This document shows positions 44,364 to 53,462 of a stretch of 64,000 bases of DNA, in pieces (the stretch's first letter is position 1; each line of letters starts with the position of its first letter). A program made the position numbers and the translations under genes. Under the pieces are notes generated by a model. The model saw nothing but the letters and a program-made list of their open reading frames with translations, searched no databases and was not told the origin of the DNA. Origin of the DNA: an uncultured Bacillota bacterium (GTDB taxonomy: Bacteria > Bacillota > Clostridia > Christensenellales > QAND01); contig CAJJKN010000006.1 in NCBI GenBank assembly GCA_905188085.1, positions 1-64,000 of the forward strand. Reading direction: 5' to 3'.

Positions 44364-45422
44364 ATGGAAAAGATAAAAGTAGCGCTGTCCAGCGCCGTTG
44401 TGGAACCCTATCGCACAAAATTGGAAACCCTTTGCGACATTACGCCGGTGGGCCGTGCTTTGCTTGGCCGAAAACCCACCGAAGACGAACTGTTGCAGCA
44501 ATGCATGGGGCACGATATTGTTTATATCAGCGATGAAGTTGTAACTGCCAAATGCATCAAAGCCTGGCAGCAAAGCGGAATGCGCCTGCTTGGCTGCGGC
44601 CGGGGCACGCCGGTCAATGTGGATTGGAAAGCCGTTGATGAATGCAGCATTCCGCTTGTCTATACGCCCGGGCGCAACGCCAATTCCGTATCGGAATTTA
44701 CCTTTGGGTTAATCTTAGGCCTCATTCGCCGCATCGCCGCAGATTCCCATGCGTTGAGAAGCGGCCGGTATCTGGGCCCTGCCAAGGAAAACGTATTGGA
44801 ATTGGATCCGCAGCAGGATGTTGTCTGGTTTATGCCGGACGGCAGCAGCCCCATGTTGGAATATGGCGGCGGCTTTGAATTGTACGGCCGCACACTGGGG
44901 CTCATCGGCTTTGGCGCCATCGGCCGCCGTGTGGGGCATACTGCCAAGCAAGGCTTTGGCATGCATGTGCAGGTGTATGATCCCTATTGCCCGGCGGAGG
45001 CCATTGAAAGCTGCGGCTGTGAAAAAGCGGAGCTGTCTCAAGTGTTGTCCACTTCGGATATCGTCTCTGTTCATTTGCCTGTAAACGCAGAAACGCGGGG
45101 TATTTTCGATGCCTCCTGGTTTGCACAGATGAAATCCACCGCGCTGTTTATCAATACGGCACGGGCCTCTGTGGTGGATCAAAAGGCCTTGATAGACGCG
45201 CTGGATCAGAAAAAAATCGCAGGCGCGGCCATGGATGTTATGTGGCAGGAACCCGCCCCGCAAAACCATCCGCTGTTGGATCGCGATAACGTGCTGATCA
45301 CCTCCCATCTGGCCGGCATGAGCTGCGATGTGGATCGTTGGCAAAGCGAAATGATCTATGATGAAATAGAGCGTTTTGTGCAAGGGCAGCCGCCGCTGCG
45401 CGTTTGGACTCGCACGGAATAA
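44364..45422 (+). CDS. D-isomer-specific 2-hydroxyacid dehydrogenase
   Basis: 352 residues. Rossmann motif GFGAIG (182-187), catalytic Arg in NTARASVVDQKAL, Glu in MWQEPAPQNHPLL and His in TSHLAGMSCD. It is in the phosphoglycerate dehydrogenase-like superfamily but has no ACT domain. Third gene of the larA-aldolase-dehydrogenase cluster; it probably interconverts a 2-hydroxy acid and a 2-oxo acid using NAD(P)(H). Confidence 0.92.
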   Translation: MEKIKVALSSAVVEPYRTKLETLCDITPVGRALLGRKPTEDELLQQCMGHDIVYISDEVVTAKCIKAWQQSGMRLLGCGRGTPVNVDWKAVDECSIPLVYTPGRNANSVSEFTFGLILGLIRRIAADSHALRSGRYLGPAKENVLELDPQQDVVWFMPDGSSPMLEYGGGFELYGRTLGLIGFGAIGRRVGHTAKQGFGMHVQVYDPYCPAEAIESCGCEKAELSQVLSTSDIVSVHLPVNAETRGIFDASWFAQMKSTALFINTARASVVDQKALIDALDQKKIAGAAMDVMWQEPAPQNHPLLDRDNVLITSHLAGMSCDVDRWQSEMIYDEIERFVQGQPPLRVWTRTE

Positions 45423-45456
45423 CACCCAATGATCAGCTGCCTTTTATGGCTCTTTT

Positions 45457-45491
45457 AGCGCCCGAAGAATTTTTCCTTCGGGCGCTTTTTA
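45457..45491 (+). terminator. Terminator of the larA-like operon
   Basis: AGCGCCCGAAG / CTTCGGGCGCT with T5. Confidence 0.9.
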
Positions 45492-45559
45492 TACCCATAG
45501 ACATTTTCCCTTTCTCTATTATGCTTTATAAAAACAACACAGAAAAACGGAGCATCCTC

Positions 45560-46036
45560 ATGATTGAAATTGAAACTTATGCCGGTATGCACGATGAAGA
45601 AATCATCGCTCTTATCCTCAAAATTTAAAACGAAGAGGCAAAAATCCATCTTTCTTTGGCCGAACAGCAGGATTTAAAGGACATTCAAACCTACTACCAA
45701 AAAGACGGCGGCGAATTTTGGATTGCCAAGTCCGATGGAAAAGTGATCGGAACGCTTGGTTTACAGTTTCGGGAAAATCATTGCGCTGTGATGAAAAAGT
45801 TTTTTGTGGACTGCCATTATCGTTTGCAAAAAAACGGGCTTTCCCTCTATCAAAAATTGCTTGCTTTTGCCAAAGACAAAGGCGTGCGCCATATCATCCT
45901 GGATACGCCGTCTGTGGCCCACGCTTTACATAGGTTTTACGAAACGGCCGGGTTTCATAGAATTTGCACGCAGGAGCTTCCCATCCGTTATCTTTATCCG
46001 GATCGGGATTCCCTTCTCTATATGCTGGATCTATAG
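45560..46036 (+). pseudogene. GNAT acetyltransferase gene broken by one in-frame stop
   Basis: Starting at the ATG after GGAG, the frame reads MIEIETYAGMHDEEIIALILKI, stop (TAA, 45626-45628), then continues in the same frame with NEEAKIHLSLAEQQDLKDI and a good GNAT core (GEFWIAKSDGKVIGTLGL, MKKFFVD, HALHRFYETAGF) to 46036. Relatives have a Gln at the stop position (ILxIQN), so a CAA to TAA change explains it. Without the stop the protein would be 158 residues. Everything else is intact, so the mutation looks recent, or the stop is a sequencing error. Confidence 0.85.
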
Positions 46037-46172
46037 CCGTGCGCTTTATCGGCATGCACCGTCCTGCCGATTTTCTGAAATTCTTCCTGTCAAATTTTTT
46101 GTCACTCCGTCTGCGATATTTTCTTTTATACATTCCCGCATTTTACAGAGAACTCTACGGATTTTTTGCATC

Positions 46173-46198
46173 AAAAAAGCAGGCTTTCGCCTACTTTT
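46173..46198 (-). terminator. Terminator of rubrerythrin
   Basis: Leftward stem AAAGTAGGC / GCCTGCTTT with GAAA loop and T run. Confidence 0.7.
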
Positions 46199-46201
46199 CT
46201 T

Positions 46202-46741
46202 TTAATAATTTTTGGCCGGAATCTCGAAGAAAGATTTCGGATGGTCGCATACCGGACATACCTCCGGCGCCTGGCTGCCCTTGTGAATATGCCCGCAATT
46301 ACGGCACTTCCAATAGACCTCGCCATCCCGCACAAACACGGTGTTCTTTTCAATATTTTCCAGCAATTTCAAATACCGTTCTTCATGTTCTTTTTCAATC
46401 TTGCCTACCATTTCAAACAGATATGCAATCTTATCAAAGCCCTCTTCTTTGGCCGTTTTGGCAAATTCGGCATACATGTCCGTCCATTCATAGTTTTCGC
46501 CCGCTGCCGCGTCTTTCAAGTTGGCAATGGTGTCCGGCATACCGTCATGCAGAAGTTTGAACCAGATCTTTGCGTGCTCTTTTTCGTTTTCCGCCGTTTC
46601 CATAAACAAACCCGCAATCTGTTCATAGCCGTCTTTTTTTGCTTTGGAGGCATAGTAGGTATATTTGTTGCGCGCCTGCGATTCGCCGGCAAAAGCCGCC
46701 ATCAAATTTGCTTCCGTCTTGCTGCCCTTCAATTCTTTCAT
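46202..46741 (-). CDS. rbr: Rubrerythrin
   Basis: 179 residues. Four-helix diiron domain with the Glu/His ligands in [16 protein letters not shown] and [12 protein letters not shown], followed by a rubredoxin-like domain with Cys146, Cys149, Cys162 and Cys165 (CRNCGH, CPVCDH). It reduces hydrogen peroxide and protects anaerobes from oxygen. AGGAGG precedes the ATG. Confidence 0.97.
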   Translation of the reverse strand: MKELKGSKTEANLMAAFAGESQARNKYTYYASKAKKDGYEQIAGLFMETAENEKEHAKIWFKLLHDGMPDTIANLKDAAAGENYEWTDMYAEFAKTAKEEGFDKIAYLFEMVGKIEKEHEERYLKLLENIEKNTVFVRDGEVYWKCRNCGHIHKGSQAPEVCPVCDHPKSFFEIPAKNY

Positions 46742-46761
46742 GGGATTTCCTCCTTTAATAT

Positions 46762-46824
46762 ATGTTTATTATTAGGAATAATTATCGTTATTATTATAGT
46801 ACTTCTTCTTTTCTCCTTTGTCAA
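46762..46824 (-). promoter_or_regulatory. Promoter of rbr with possible Fur/PerR-like element
   Basis: Leftward -35 TTGACA (46819-46824) and -10 TACTAT (46796-46801) with 17 bases between. Just downstream is an AT-rich stretch reading AATAATAACGATAATTATT on the minus strand. It holds the inverted arms AATAAT ... ATTATT and partly matches a Fur/PerR box; such control is typical for rubrerythrin but is not proven. Confidence 0.5.
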
Positions 46825-46828
46825 GTTT

Positions 46829-47458
46829 TTATAAAATTTCTTTGGACAAATCTATATAAACCGGCGGGGCTACGGGCTGTGGCGCATACAGACACGCTGC
46901 ATAGCAGGGCATCGGCCGAAAATCGGTAAATACACCGGTTCCTTTGTTTTTCTCGCAAACCGAAACGCTCTTCATCCCCGCCGCCAGGCCTGTTCCCTGC
47001 GCTTTTACATAGCTTTCTTTCCTCGCCCAGAGCTGCGCAAACAACGCGTCCCGCTTTTCATTTTGCGCATACAGCCATTGCTTTTCTTCCTCCGTACAAA
47101 CCCGGTCTATCAAGGCCGGGGAAATCTGTTTTTCCCTTTGCACATCCACGCCAACCGGCACATCCGCCACGGCGCAAAAAGCCAACGCCCCGCTATGCGA
47201 AAGGCTGGTTTCTATTTGTGGCCAGGGGGATAAAAACGGTTTTCCCTTGTTCGTTTGCGCCCAGTCCTCTGCCTTTGGGCATAGGCCTGTTTCCCTTTTT
47301 ATGGCATATTGCAGCAGCGCATGGGCCAATAATACGGTATCTTGCGTTTTCTCCCCGGCGCCTTGCGTTTTATACGCCGGCAGACACGCCCGCCAGGCCG
47401 CTGTTTGCTCCGGCGTCATTTTTTCGGGCACTTTGGCCCAAAACCACGCTATGTTCAT
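46829..47458 (-). CDS. Sfp-type 4'-phosphopantetheinyl transferase
   Basis: 209 residues. NKGKPFL (70-76), SLSHSG with His88, GVDVQR with Asp105, and WARKESYVKAQG (144-155) are the P1-P3 motifs of Sfp-type enzymes, which load phosphopantetheine onto carrier proteins. No polyketide or peptide synthetase gene is nearby, so it may serve a distant cluster or act as a general carrier-protein activator. Confidence 0.92.
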   Translation of the reverse strand: MNIAWFWAKVPEKMTPEQTAAWRACLPAYKTQGAGEKTQDTVLLAHALLQYAIKRETGLCPKAEDWAQTNKGKPFLSPWPQIETSLSHSGALAFCAVADVPVGVDVQREKQISPALIDRVCTEEEKQWLYAQNEKRDALFAQLWARKESYVKAQGTGLAAGMKSVSVCEKNKGTGVFTDFRPMPCYAACLYAPQPVAPPVYIDLSKEIL

Positions 47459-47602
47459 GCCGTGTTTCCCTGCCTTTCCGGCGCGCGTTTGCGGATTGTT
47501 TCCTGTTTTCTGTGTTTATACTAACATATTCCCTTTCCTCTTGTCATGGATTTGCCCGTTGTTTACTACACTGTAAAGAAACAATGTTAGGAGGTTTTCG
47601 GG

Positions 47603-48157
47603 ATGAGCATCATTGAAACCATTCTCCTTGGCATCGGCCTTAGCATGGATGCCTGTGCCGTCTGCATTTCCAATGCATTGGCCTATCCCTCGCTTTCCGG
47701 CCGCGCTAAACGGAGCATGCCGCTTTGCTTTGGCTTTTTTCAGGGGCTTATGCCGCTTATCGGCTATTGGGCCGGCACTTTCTGCGCCCAATTCATCCGG
47801 CTTTATGCAGGATCCGTTACTTTTTTCATTCTCTGTTTTATCGGCGGCAAAATGATTCTCGATTCCTTTTCTGCCAAAAAAGAAGAGGAAGCGCGTCTCG
47901 CTCCCTCGTTTACATTTTCTATGCTTTTGCTTCAGGCCGTTGCCACAAGCCTGGATGCGCTGGCCGTCGGCATCGGCTTTTGCGCCATGGAAGTCTCCCT
48001 TTGCCGTTCTGCTTTTCTCATTGCCTGCACCACCTTTTTCTGCTGCTTATCGTCCGTTTCTCTCGGCAGCAGGGTTGGCCGCTTTCTAAGCGGTAAAGCA
48101 ACCGTTTTAGGCGGAATCTTACTCATCTTGCTCGGCATAAAATCGCTTTTCTATTGA
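47603..48157 (+). CDS. mntP: Manganese efflux pump MntP
   Basis: 184 residues with six membrane helices. The two inverted halves carry LSMDACAV (Asp16) and TSLDALAVGIG, matching the MntP family that exports Mn2+. AGGAGG lies 9 bases before the ATG. Only 144 bases separate it from the divergent phosphopantetheinyl transferase gene, and no yybP-ykoY manganese riboswitch was recognised there. Confidence 0.93.
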   Translation: MSIIETILLGIGLSMDACAVCISNALAYPSLSGRAKRSMPLCFGFFQGLMPLIGYWAGTFCAQFIRLYAGSVTFFILCFIGGKMILDSFSAKKEEEARLAPSFTFSMLLLQAVATSLDALAVGIGFCAMEVSLCRSAFLIACTTFFCCLSSVSLGSRVGRFLSGKATVLGGILLILLGIKSLFY

Positions 48158-48173
48158 GCGCCGCGCTTGTTTT

Positions 48174-48812
48174 TTATAACAACGCCAAAATCTCTTCCGG
48201 GCGGTCGATAATAATCTCCGCGCCCTTTTCTTCCAATACCGCTCTATCCCGAAAGCCCCAGGTTACACCTACACAGCAAAGTCCCGCGTTGTGCGCGGTT
48301 TCTACATCCACTTCGGAATCGCCGATATAATAGGCGTCCTCTTTTTTGCTTTTCAGCTGCTCCAGCGCCATCCAAACGCTGTCCGGCGCGGGTTTTTTCC
48401 GCACGGTTTCGCATTCGCCAATGGCTACGGGAATCAGCCCTTCAAACATTTCTTTGCACAGCTTTTTCACCGCGGCATCAAATTTATTGGAACATACCGC
48501 CATTTTTATCCCCCGCTGTTTTAACGCTTGCAGCAGCGGCAAAATGCCGGGATACGGCGCTGTTTTGTTGTTCATATTCGTAGCATAATGCGCACGAAAG
48601 GTTGCAAGGCATCGCTGCTCTACCTCCTCCGGTGTGCCCTCCGGCACAGCCCTATGCACCAAATTGGCCACGCCGTTTCCCACAAAAGCGCGGATCTCTT
48701 CCCGCGTCCGCAGGGCAAATTGTTCTGTTTGCAGCGCATAGTTCACGCTGTCCCTTAAATCATCCAATGTATCCAGCAATGTGCCGTCCAAATCAAACAC
48801 GATGGTATCCAT
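48174..48812 (-). CDS. HAD-family phosphatase (phosphoglycolate phosphatase-like)
   Basis: 212 residues. FDLDGTLLDT at residues 6-15 with nucleophile Asp7, helical cap domain, VCSNK, KPAPD and IGDSEVDVETAHNAG. It resembles Gph/PpaX, though substrate prediction in this family is weak. ATG at 48812 is set by AGGAGG directly upstream; the longer frame to 48887 is not supported. Confidence 0.92.
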   Translation of the reverse strand: MDTIVFDLDGTLLDTLDDLRDSVNYALQTEQFALRTREEIRAFVGNGVANLVHRAVPEGTPEEVEQRCLATFRAHYATNMNNKTAPYPGILPLLQALKQRGIKMAVCSNKFDAAVKKLCKEMFEGLIPVAIGECETVRKKPAPDSVWMALEQLKSKKEDAYYIGDSEVDVETAHNAGLCCVGVTWGFRDRAVLEEKGAEIIIDRPEEILALL

Positions 48813-48975
48813 GGTATCCTCCTTTGCGCTATTTGTTTTATGATACATCGAATTTATCCAAAAGAAAAGTATCCCTCCTAGGGGCACCTATCCATCTTTT
48901 GCAAAACAACAAAACAGCTCCGCCTGCCTTATGGTTTCTAGCACACCGTAGAGCTTAATCAGATACAACAGGGAT

Positions 48976-49260
48976 TCAACAGCCAATCAGCCTATTCCAT
49001 GTTTCCAGCCCCACAACGCCGTCTTCTTTTAATTTTGCCGCTTTCTGAAATGCCAAAACCGCCTTTTGCGTCTGTTCCCCATAGCATCCATCCGTCTGCC
49101 GGCCAAAGCCCATTTCTTTTAGCACGCTTTGAACCATAGCTACATCTTTTCCCTGCATTCGCGGAGCACGCAAATACAGCCTGCGTCCAAATGCCTGCTG
49201 CCGCTTTGAAACATTCTCCGCCATCCTTTTCCCTATTTCTATCGTATCTCTTTCTTTCAC
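48976..49260 (-). CDS. Small peptidoglycan-binding-domain protein
   Basis: 94 residues. Residues 27-92 form a PG_binding_1 domain: LRAPRMQGKDVAMVQSVLKEMGF, DGCYGEQTQKAVLAFQKAAKL, DGVVGLETWNRL. No signal peptide is visible, only a charged N-terminus, and no hydrolase domain is attached, which is unusual for this fold. It could be a cortex- or spore-associated factor, but that is a guess. Confidence 0.85.
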   Translation of the reverse strand: MKERDTIEIGKRMAENVSKRQQAFGRRLYLRAPRMQGKDVAMVQSVLKEMGFGRQTDGCYGEQTQKAVLAFQKAAKLKEDGVVGLETWNRLIGC

Positions 49261-49580
49261 TGAACCCGCCTCCTCATTGGTATCACGTTCCCCTTTGTTA
49301 TATCCTTATGACTGCCTTGAAACGGGCGTTCCTTAAATCACGGTTTTCCCACAACAGCTGATTTTTCAAAATGATTTTGCTTTTTCACAATCCCATCTCG
49401 GGGTTACACAGTAACCCTATCTATCGCATCAAAATTTCTTTTTTGCTTTTATATCTATCATTTCGGCAACCCTCCTCTTGGTTCATCCCCTTCTCTTGTC
49501 TGTTCATTGCCGCTTGTTTTTCTATATACATCTGCAAAACGCTGGTTTTTCCATACGCTGCGCTTATTTTTTGCACAAAA
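49261..49580. other. Intergenic stretch with a 7-3-7 palindrome
   Basis: No gene recognised. A perfect inverted repeat GGGTTAC-ACA-GTAACCC lies at 49401-49417 and could be an operator, but no promoter is clear nearby. Confidence 0.45.
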
Positions 49581-49606
49581 AAAAGAGCGCATTGCTGCGC
49601 TCTTTT
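49581..49606 (-). terminator. Terminator of nifJ
   Basis: Stem AAAAGAGCGC / GCGCTCTTTT, loop ATTGCT, A/T runs on both sides. Confidence 0.88.
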
Positions 49607-49615
49607 TTATATCAC

Positions 49616-52600
49616 TTAGATCTCTGTCAATTTCTTGTAATAGTCGAGACGATCTTTCGCTTCTTCTTCCTGCTTGGTGAAGAGTTCTTCCGCCAATTCC
49701 GGACGCTGCTGCGCCAGGCTGCGGTAACGGTTTTCACCCATGATGAATTCGCGATAATCGCCGGTCGGCGCTTTGGAATCCAGGGTGAACGGGTTTTTGC
49801 CCTCTTCTGCCAGCATCGGGTTGTAACGGTACAACGGCCAGTAGCCGGATTCTACCGCTTTCTTCTCTTCAGCCTGAGATTTGCCCATGTTGATACCATG
49901 GTTGATACACGGCGCATACGCGATGATCAGGGACGGGCCCGGATACGCTTCTGCTTCCGCAATCGCCTGCAAGGCCTGTGCATGGTTTGCACCCATTGCG
50001 ATAGACGCCACATAGATGTAGCCATAGCTCATGCTGATCAAGCCGAGGTCTTTTTTCTTCACGCGCTTACCGGCAGCAGCGAATTTCGCCACAGCACCGG
50101 TACGGCTGGATTTGGAAGCCTGGCCGCCGGTGTTGGAATATACTTCCGTATCCAGTACCAGGATGTTGATATCGTGGCCCTGTGCCAACACATGGTCTAC
50201 ACCGCCGTAACCGATATCGTAGGCCCAACCGTCGCCGCCGAAGCACCAGATGGATTTTTTCACCAGCTGATCGGCATTGTCGCTGATTACCTGTAAAGCA
50301 TCCGCATTCTTGCTGTCCGCTTTGATGGCTTCCGGCAACAACGCTTTGATGGCTTCTGCCGCTTCCTGGGAAGCCTGTCCGTCGTGGCGGTTTGCTTTCC
50401 AGTTTTCCAAAGCAGCTTTCAGATCATCCGCACAGCCGGCTTCCAACACTTCGTCTACCTTCTGCATAACCAGCGCTTCACGCTGTGCAGAAGCCACACG
50501 CATACCATAACCAAACTCTGCGTTGTCTTCAAACAGGGAGTTTGCCCAAGCCGGGCCATGGCCCTTTTCGTTGGTGGTGTACGGGCACGTCGGGGAAGAA
50601 CCGCCATAGATGGAGGAACAACCCGTTGCGTTGGCGATCATCATGCGATCCCCAAACAACTGGGTAACCAGCTTGATGTACGGCGTTTCACCACAACCTG
50701 CGCAAGCACCGGAGAACTCAAACAGCGGCTGCAAGAACTGGCTGTTTTTCACATTGTTGCGGTTGAATTTCACATCCGGTTTCGGCAGGTTCTGAGCAAA
50801 CGTCCAGTTTTCTGCCTGTTCCATCTGAGAATCCAACGGTTTCATAACCAAAGCTTTTTCCTTGGCCGGGCAGATATCCGCACAGTTGCCGCAACCGGTA
50901 CAATCCAGCGGGGAAACCTGCATACGGAACTGATAGCCGGCAAAGTCTTTGCCAATGGCTTTTTTCGCTTCGAAAGCTGCCGGAGCGTCTTTCAAATCTT
51001 CTTCTTTTACCAGCACCGGACGGATCGTTGCATGCGGGCAAACCAACGAACATTGGTTACACTGGATACACTTATCAATCTGCCATTCCGGAACTTTGAT
51101 TGCTACGCCACGTTTTTCGTATTTGGTGGTGCCGGTCGGCACAACGCCATCGGGAGAGAACGTGGATACCGGCAATTCATCGCCATGGAGGTACGCAATC
51201 GGATACAGCACTTCATCAAAGTATTTGTTGCCGGATTTTGCTACCATGTCTGCGCCGGTTTCGGTGGTCTTCCAAGCTTCGGGGATGTCCACTTTCACTA
51301 CGCCGTCGCCGCCAGCATCGATGGCCGCATAGTTCATGTTTACAATCTTTTCGCCCTTCTTGCTGTAAGACTTGTATGCTGCTTTCTTCATGTAGTCATT
51401 AGCATCGGCATACGGAATAACATCTGCAATCTTGAAGAATGCGGACTGCATTACCGTGTTGATACGGCCGCCCATGCCCACTTCGGAAGCAATTTTCACA
51501 CCGTCAATGATGTAGAATTTGATGTTCTTGTTGGCCAGGTCGCGTTTCACTTTGGCCGGCAAGCGGGTTTCCAGTTCTTCTACGGACCACGGGCAGTTCA
51601 ACAGGAACGTGCCGCCTTCGCGCAATACACCGGTCATATCATAACGGGTGATGTAGGAAGCATTATGGCAAGCCACAAAGTCCGCCGTGTCGATCAGGTA
51701 AGGAGACTGGATCGGTTTCTTACCAAAGCGCAAGTGGCTGACCGTGATACCGCCGGATTTTTTGGAATCATAGAAGAAGTAGCCCTGTGCATACATATCG
51801 GTATGGTCGCCGATGATCTTGATGGAGTTTTTGTTTGCACCCACCGTACCGTCGGAACCCAGGCCGAAGAACATACCCTGGAACGTGCCTTCGCCCGCCG
51901 GGTTGATCTTTTCTTTTACTTCCAAGGACAGGCCGGTCACATCATCCGTGATCCCTACGGTAAAGCGTTTTTTCGGCTGCTCTGCCGCCAGGTTTTCATA
52001 GATGGCGTTTACCAAAGACGGCGTGAATTCTTTGCTGCCCATGCCGTAACGGCCGCCGCAGCATTCCACATCCATCTTCGCGTTAAACAACGCAGTCTGC
52101 ACATCCTGCAACAGCGGCTCGCCCGCGCTGCCGGGTTCCTTGGTACGATCCATCACAGCGATGCGTTTTACAGTCTTCGGCAGCGCTTCGATGAATTTCT
52201 CTTCCACGAACGGACGGTACAAGCGAACTTTTACCAAGCCGATCTTCTGGCCGCGTTCGTTGATGAGGTAGTTCATGGTTTCTTCTACGCCGTCCGCGCC
52301 GGAACCCATGATCACAATCACGTTTTCCGCATCCGGAGCGCCGTAATAATCAAACAGATGATACTGACGGCCGGTCAGTTCCGCTACCTGATCCATGCAG
52401 GCCTGCACAACTTCCGGTACCGCATTGTAGAACGGGTTGGCCGCTTCACGGTTCTGGAAGTAGGTATCTGCGTTCTGCGCCGTACCGCGTTGATGCGGAT
52501 GTTCCGGATTCATCGCTCTGTTGCGGAATGCCTGAATCGCTTCTTTATCCGCCAGCTTTGCCATGTCTTCGTAGTCGATCACTTCTACTTTTTGGATTTC

Positions 52601-53131
52601 GTGAGAAGTACGGAACCCATCGAAGAAATGCAAGAACGGAACACGGGTTTTCAGCGTGGACAGATGCGCCACCAGCGCCAAGTCCATAACTTCCTGCACA
52701 GAAGCGGAAGCCAGCATCGCAAACCCGGTTTGACGACATGCCATAACGTCGGCCTGATCACCGAAGATGTTCAAAGCCTGCGTTGCCAGCGCACGCGCAC
52801 TTACATGGAATACGCAGGGCAGCAATTCGCCGGAAATCTTGTACATGTTCGGGATCATCAGCAACAAGCCTTGGGACGCGGTAAACGTGGTGGTCATAGC
52901 ACCGGCTACCAAAGAGCCGTGCACAGCACCCGCAGCACCCGCTTCGCTCTGCATCTCTACGATGTTCATCGTCTGGCCGAAGATGTTCTTACGGCCGGCC
53001 GCTGCCCATTCATCGCAGGATTCCGCCATCGGAGAAGACGGCGTGATCGGATAGATGGCTGCTACATCGCTGAACGCATATGCAACATGCGCGGCAGCGG
53101 TATTGCCATCAATGGTCAATGTCTTTGCCAT
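49616..53131 (-). CDS. nifJ: Pyruvate:ferredoxin (flavodoxin) oxidoreductase
   Basis: 1171 residues, the single-chain homodimeric type. Converts pyruvate and CoA to acetyl-CoA, CO2 and reduced ferredoxin, central to clostridial fermentation. Domains in order: pyruvate-binding N-terminus (AAIYPITPSSPMAE), gamma domain, two-cluster ferredoxin insert (CIQCNQCSLVCPH and CTGCGNCADICPAK), then the TPP domain with CAGCGETPYIKL and GDGWAYDIGYGG. The AGGAGG site is 12 bases from the ATG. It is monocistronic. Confidence 0.98.
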   Translation of the reverse strand: MAKTLTIDGNTAAAHVAYAFSDVAAIYPITPSSPMAESCDEWAAAGRKNIFGQTMNIVEMQSEAGAAGAVHGSLVAGAMTTTFTASQGLLLMIPNMYKISGELLPCVFHVSARALATQALNIFGDQADVMACRQTGFAMLASASVQEVMDLALVAHLSTLKTRVPFLHFFDGFRTSHEIQKVEVIDYEDMAKLADKEAIQAFRNRAMNPEHPHQRGTAQNADTYFQNREAANPFYNAVPEVVQACMDQVAELTGRQYHLFDYYGAPDAENVIVIMGSGADGVEETMNYLINERGQKIGLVKVRLYRPFVEEKFIEALPKTVKRIAVMDRTKEPGSAGEPLLQDVQTALFNAKMDVECCGGRYGMGSKEFTPSLVNAIYENLAAEQPKKRFTVGITDDVTGLSLEVKEKINPAGEGTFQGMFFGLGSDGTVGANKNSIKIIGDHTDMYAQGYFFYDSKKSGGITVSHLRFGKKPIQSPYLIDTADFVACHNASYITRYDMTGVLREGGTFLLNCPWSVEELETRLPAKVKRDLANKNIKFYIIDGVKIASEVGMGGRINTVMQSAFFKIADVIPYADANDYMKKAAYKSYSKKGEKIVNMNYAAIDAGGDGVVKVDIPEAWKTTETGADMVAKSGNKYFDEVLYPIAYLHGDELPVSTFSPDGVVPTGTTKYEKRGVAIKVPEWQIDKCIQCNQCSLVCPHATIRPVLVKEEDLKDAPAAFEAKKAIGKDFAGYQFRMQVSPLDCTGCGNCADICPAKEKALVMKPLDSQMEQAENWTFAQNLPKPDVKFNRNNVKNSQFLQPLFEFSGACAGCGETPYIKLVTQLFGDRMMIANATGCSSIYGGSSPTCPYTTNEKGHGPAWANSLFEDNAEFGYGMRVASAQREALVMQKVDEVLEAGCADDLKAALENWKANRHDGQASQEAAEAIKALLPEAIKADSKNADALQVISDNADQLVKKSIWCFGGDGWAYDIGYGGVDHVLAQGHDINILVLDTEVYSNTGGQASKSSRTGAVAKFAAAGKRVKKKDLGLISMSYGYIYVASIAMGANHAQALQAIAEAEAYPGPSLIIAYAPCINHGINMGKSQAEEKKAVESGYWPLYRYNPMLAEEGKNPFTLDSKAPTGDYREFIMGENRYRSLAQQRPELAEELFTKQEEEAKDRLDYYKKLTEI

Positions 53132-53186
53132 TATAGGGAGACCTCCTTAGGTTTGAATAGTGTGAACATAAACTAAAATCCTATAT

Positions 53187-53228
53187 ATTATAATAACCTT
53201 GGACAGAAATCGTCAAGCGATTTTGTCC
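53187..53228 (-). promoter_or_regulatory. Promoter of nifJ with an overlapping inverted repeat
   Basis: Leftward -35 TTGACG (53211-53216), 18-base spacer, -10 TATAAT (53187-53192). The -35 lies inside an inverted repeat GGACAGAAATCG / CGATTTTGTCC (53201-53228, one bulge), a good place for a regulator. It does not match a Rex box that I know. Confidence 0.6.
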
Positions 53229-53462
53229 CAGTTCTACGGGAAGTTTGCCCATTTTTCCTAAATCAAGCCGGTTTTTTGTTTTTTGCGAAAATCCGCTTTG
53301 TTTTTACGTTTTATTCATCCTGTTTTTTGCCCTTTTTTTCTCTGCAAAAAACGCTTTTTATATAAACAACACTGCCGCTGCTATCAAAGAATCCCCTATG
53401 CGCGCCGGGCGGAAGTGGTATATAATACAGGGCATAGAAAGTTTTTCAAGGAGGACGGTTTT
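53229..53462 (+). promoter_or_regulatory. Upstream region of hisC
   Basis: No gene. TATAAT (53421-53426) is a likely -10 with a weak -35; AAGGAGG lies 8 bases before the hisC start. Confidence 0.4.

Noticed and set aside
47459..47602. Possible yybP-ykoY manganese riboswitch upstream of mntP
   Set aside because: Only 144 bases are available and no characteristic stem or conserved core was seen.
50384..53176. 930-codon open frame opposite nifJ
   Set aside because: It lies fully antisense to an unmistakable PFOR gene and has no recognisable domain; long antisense frames arise from codon bias.
53283..53462. N-terminal extension of hisC
   Set aside because: The added 60 residues are not part of the family, and AAGGAGG lies directly before the ATG at 53463.
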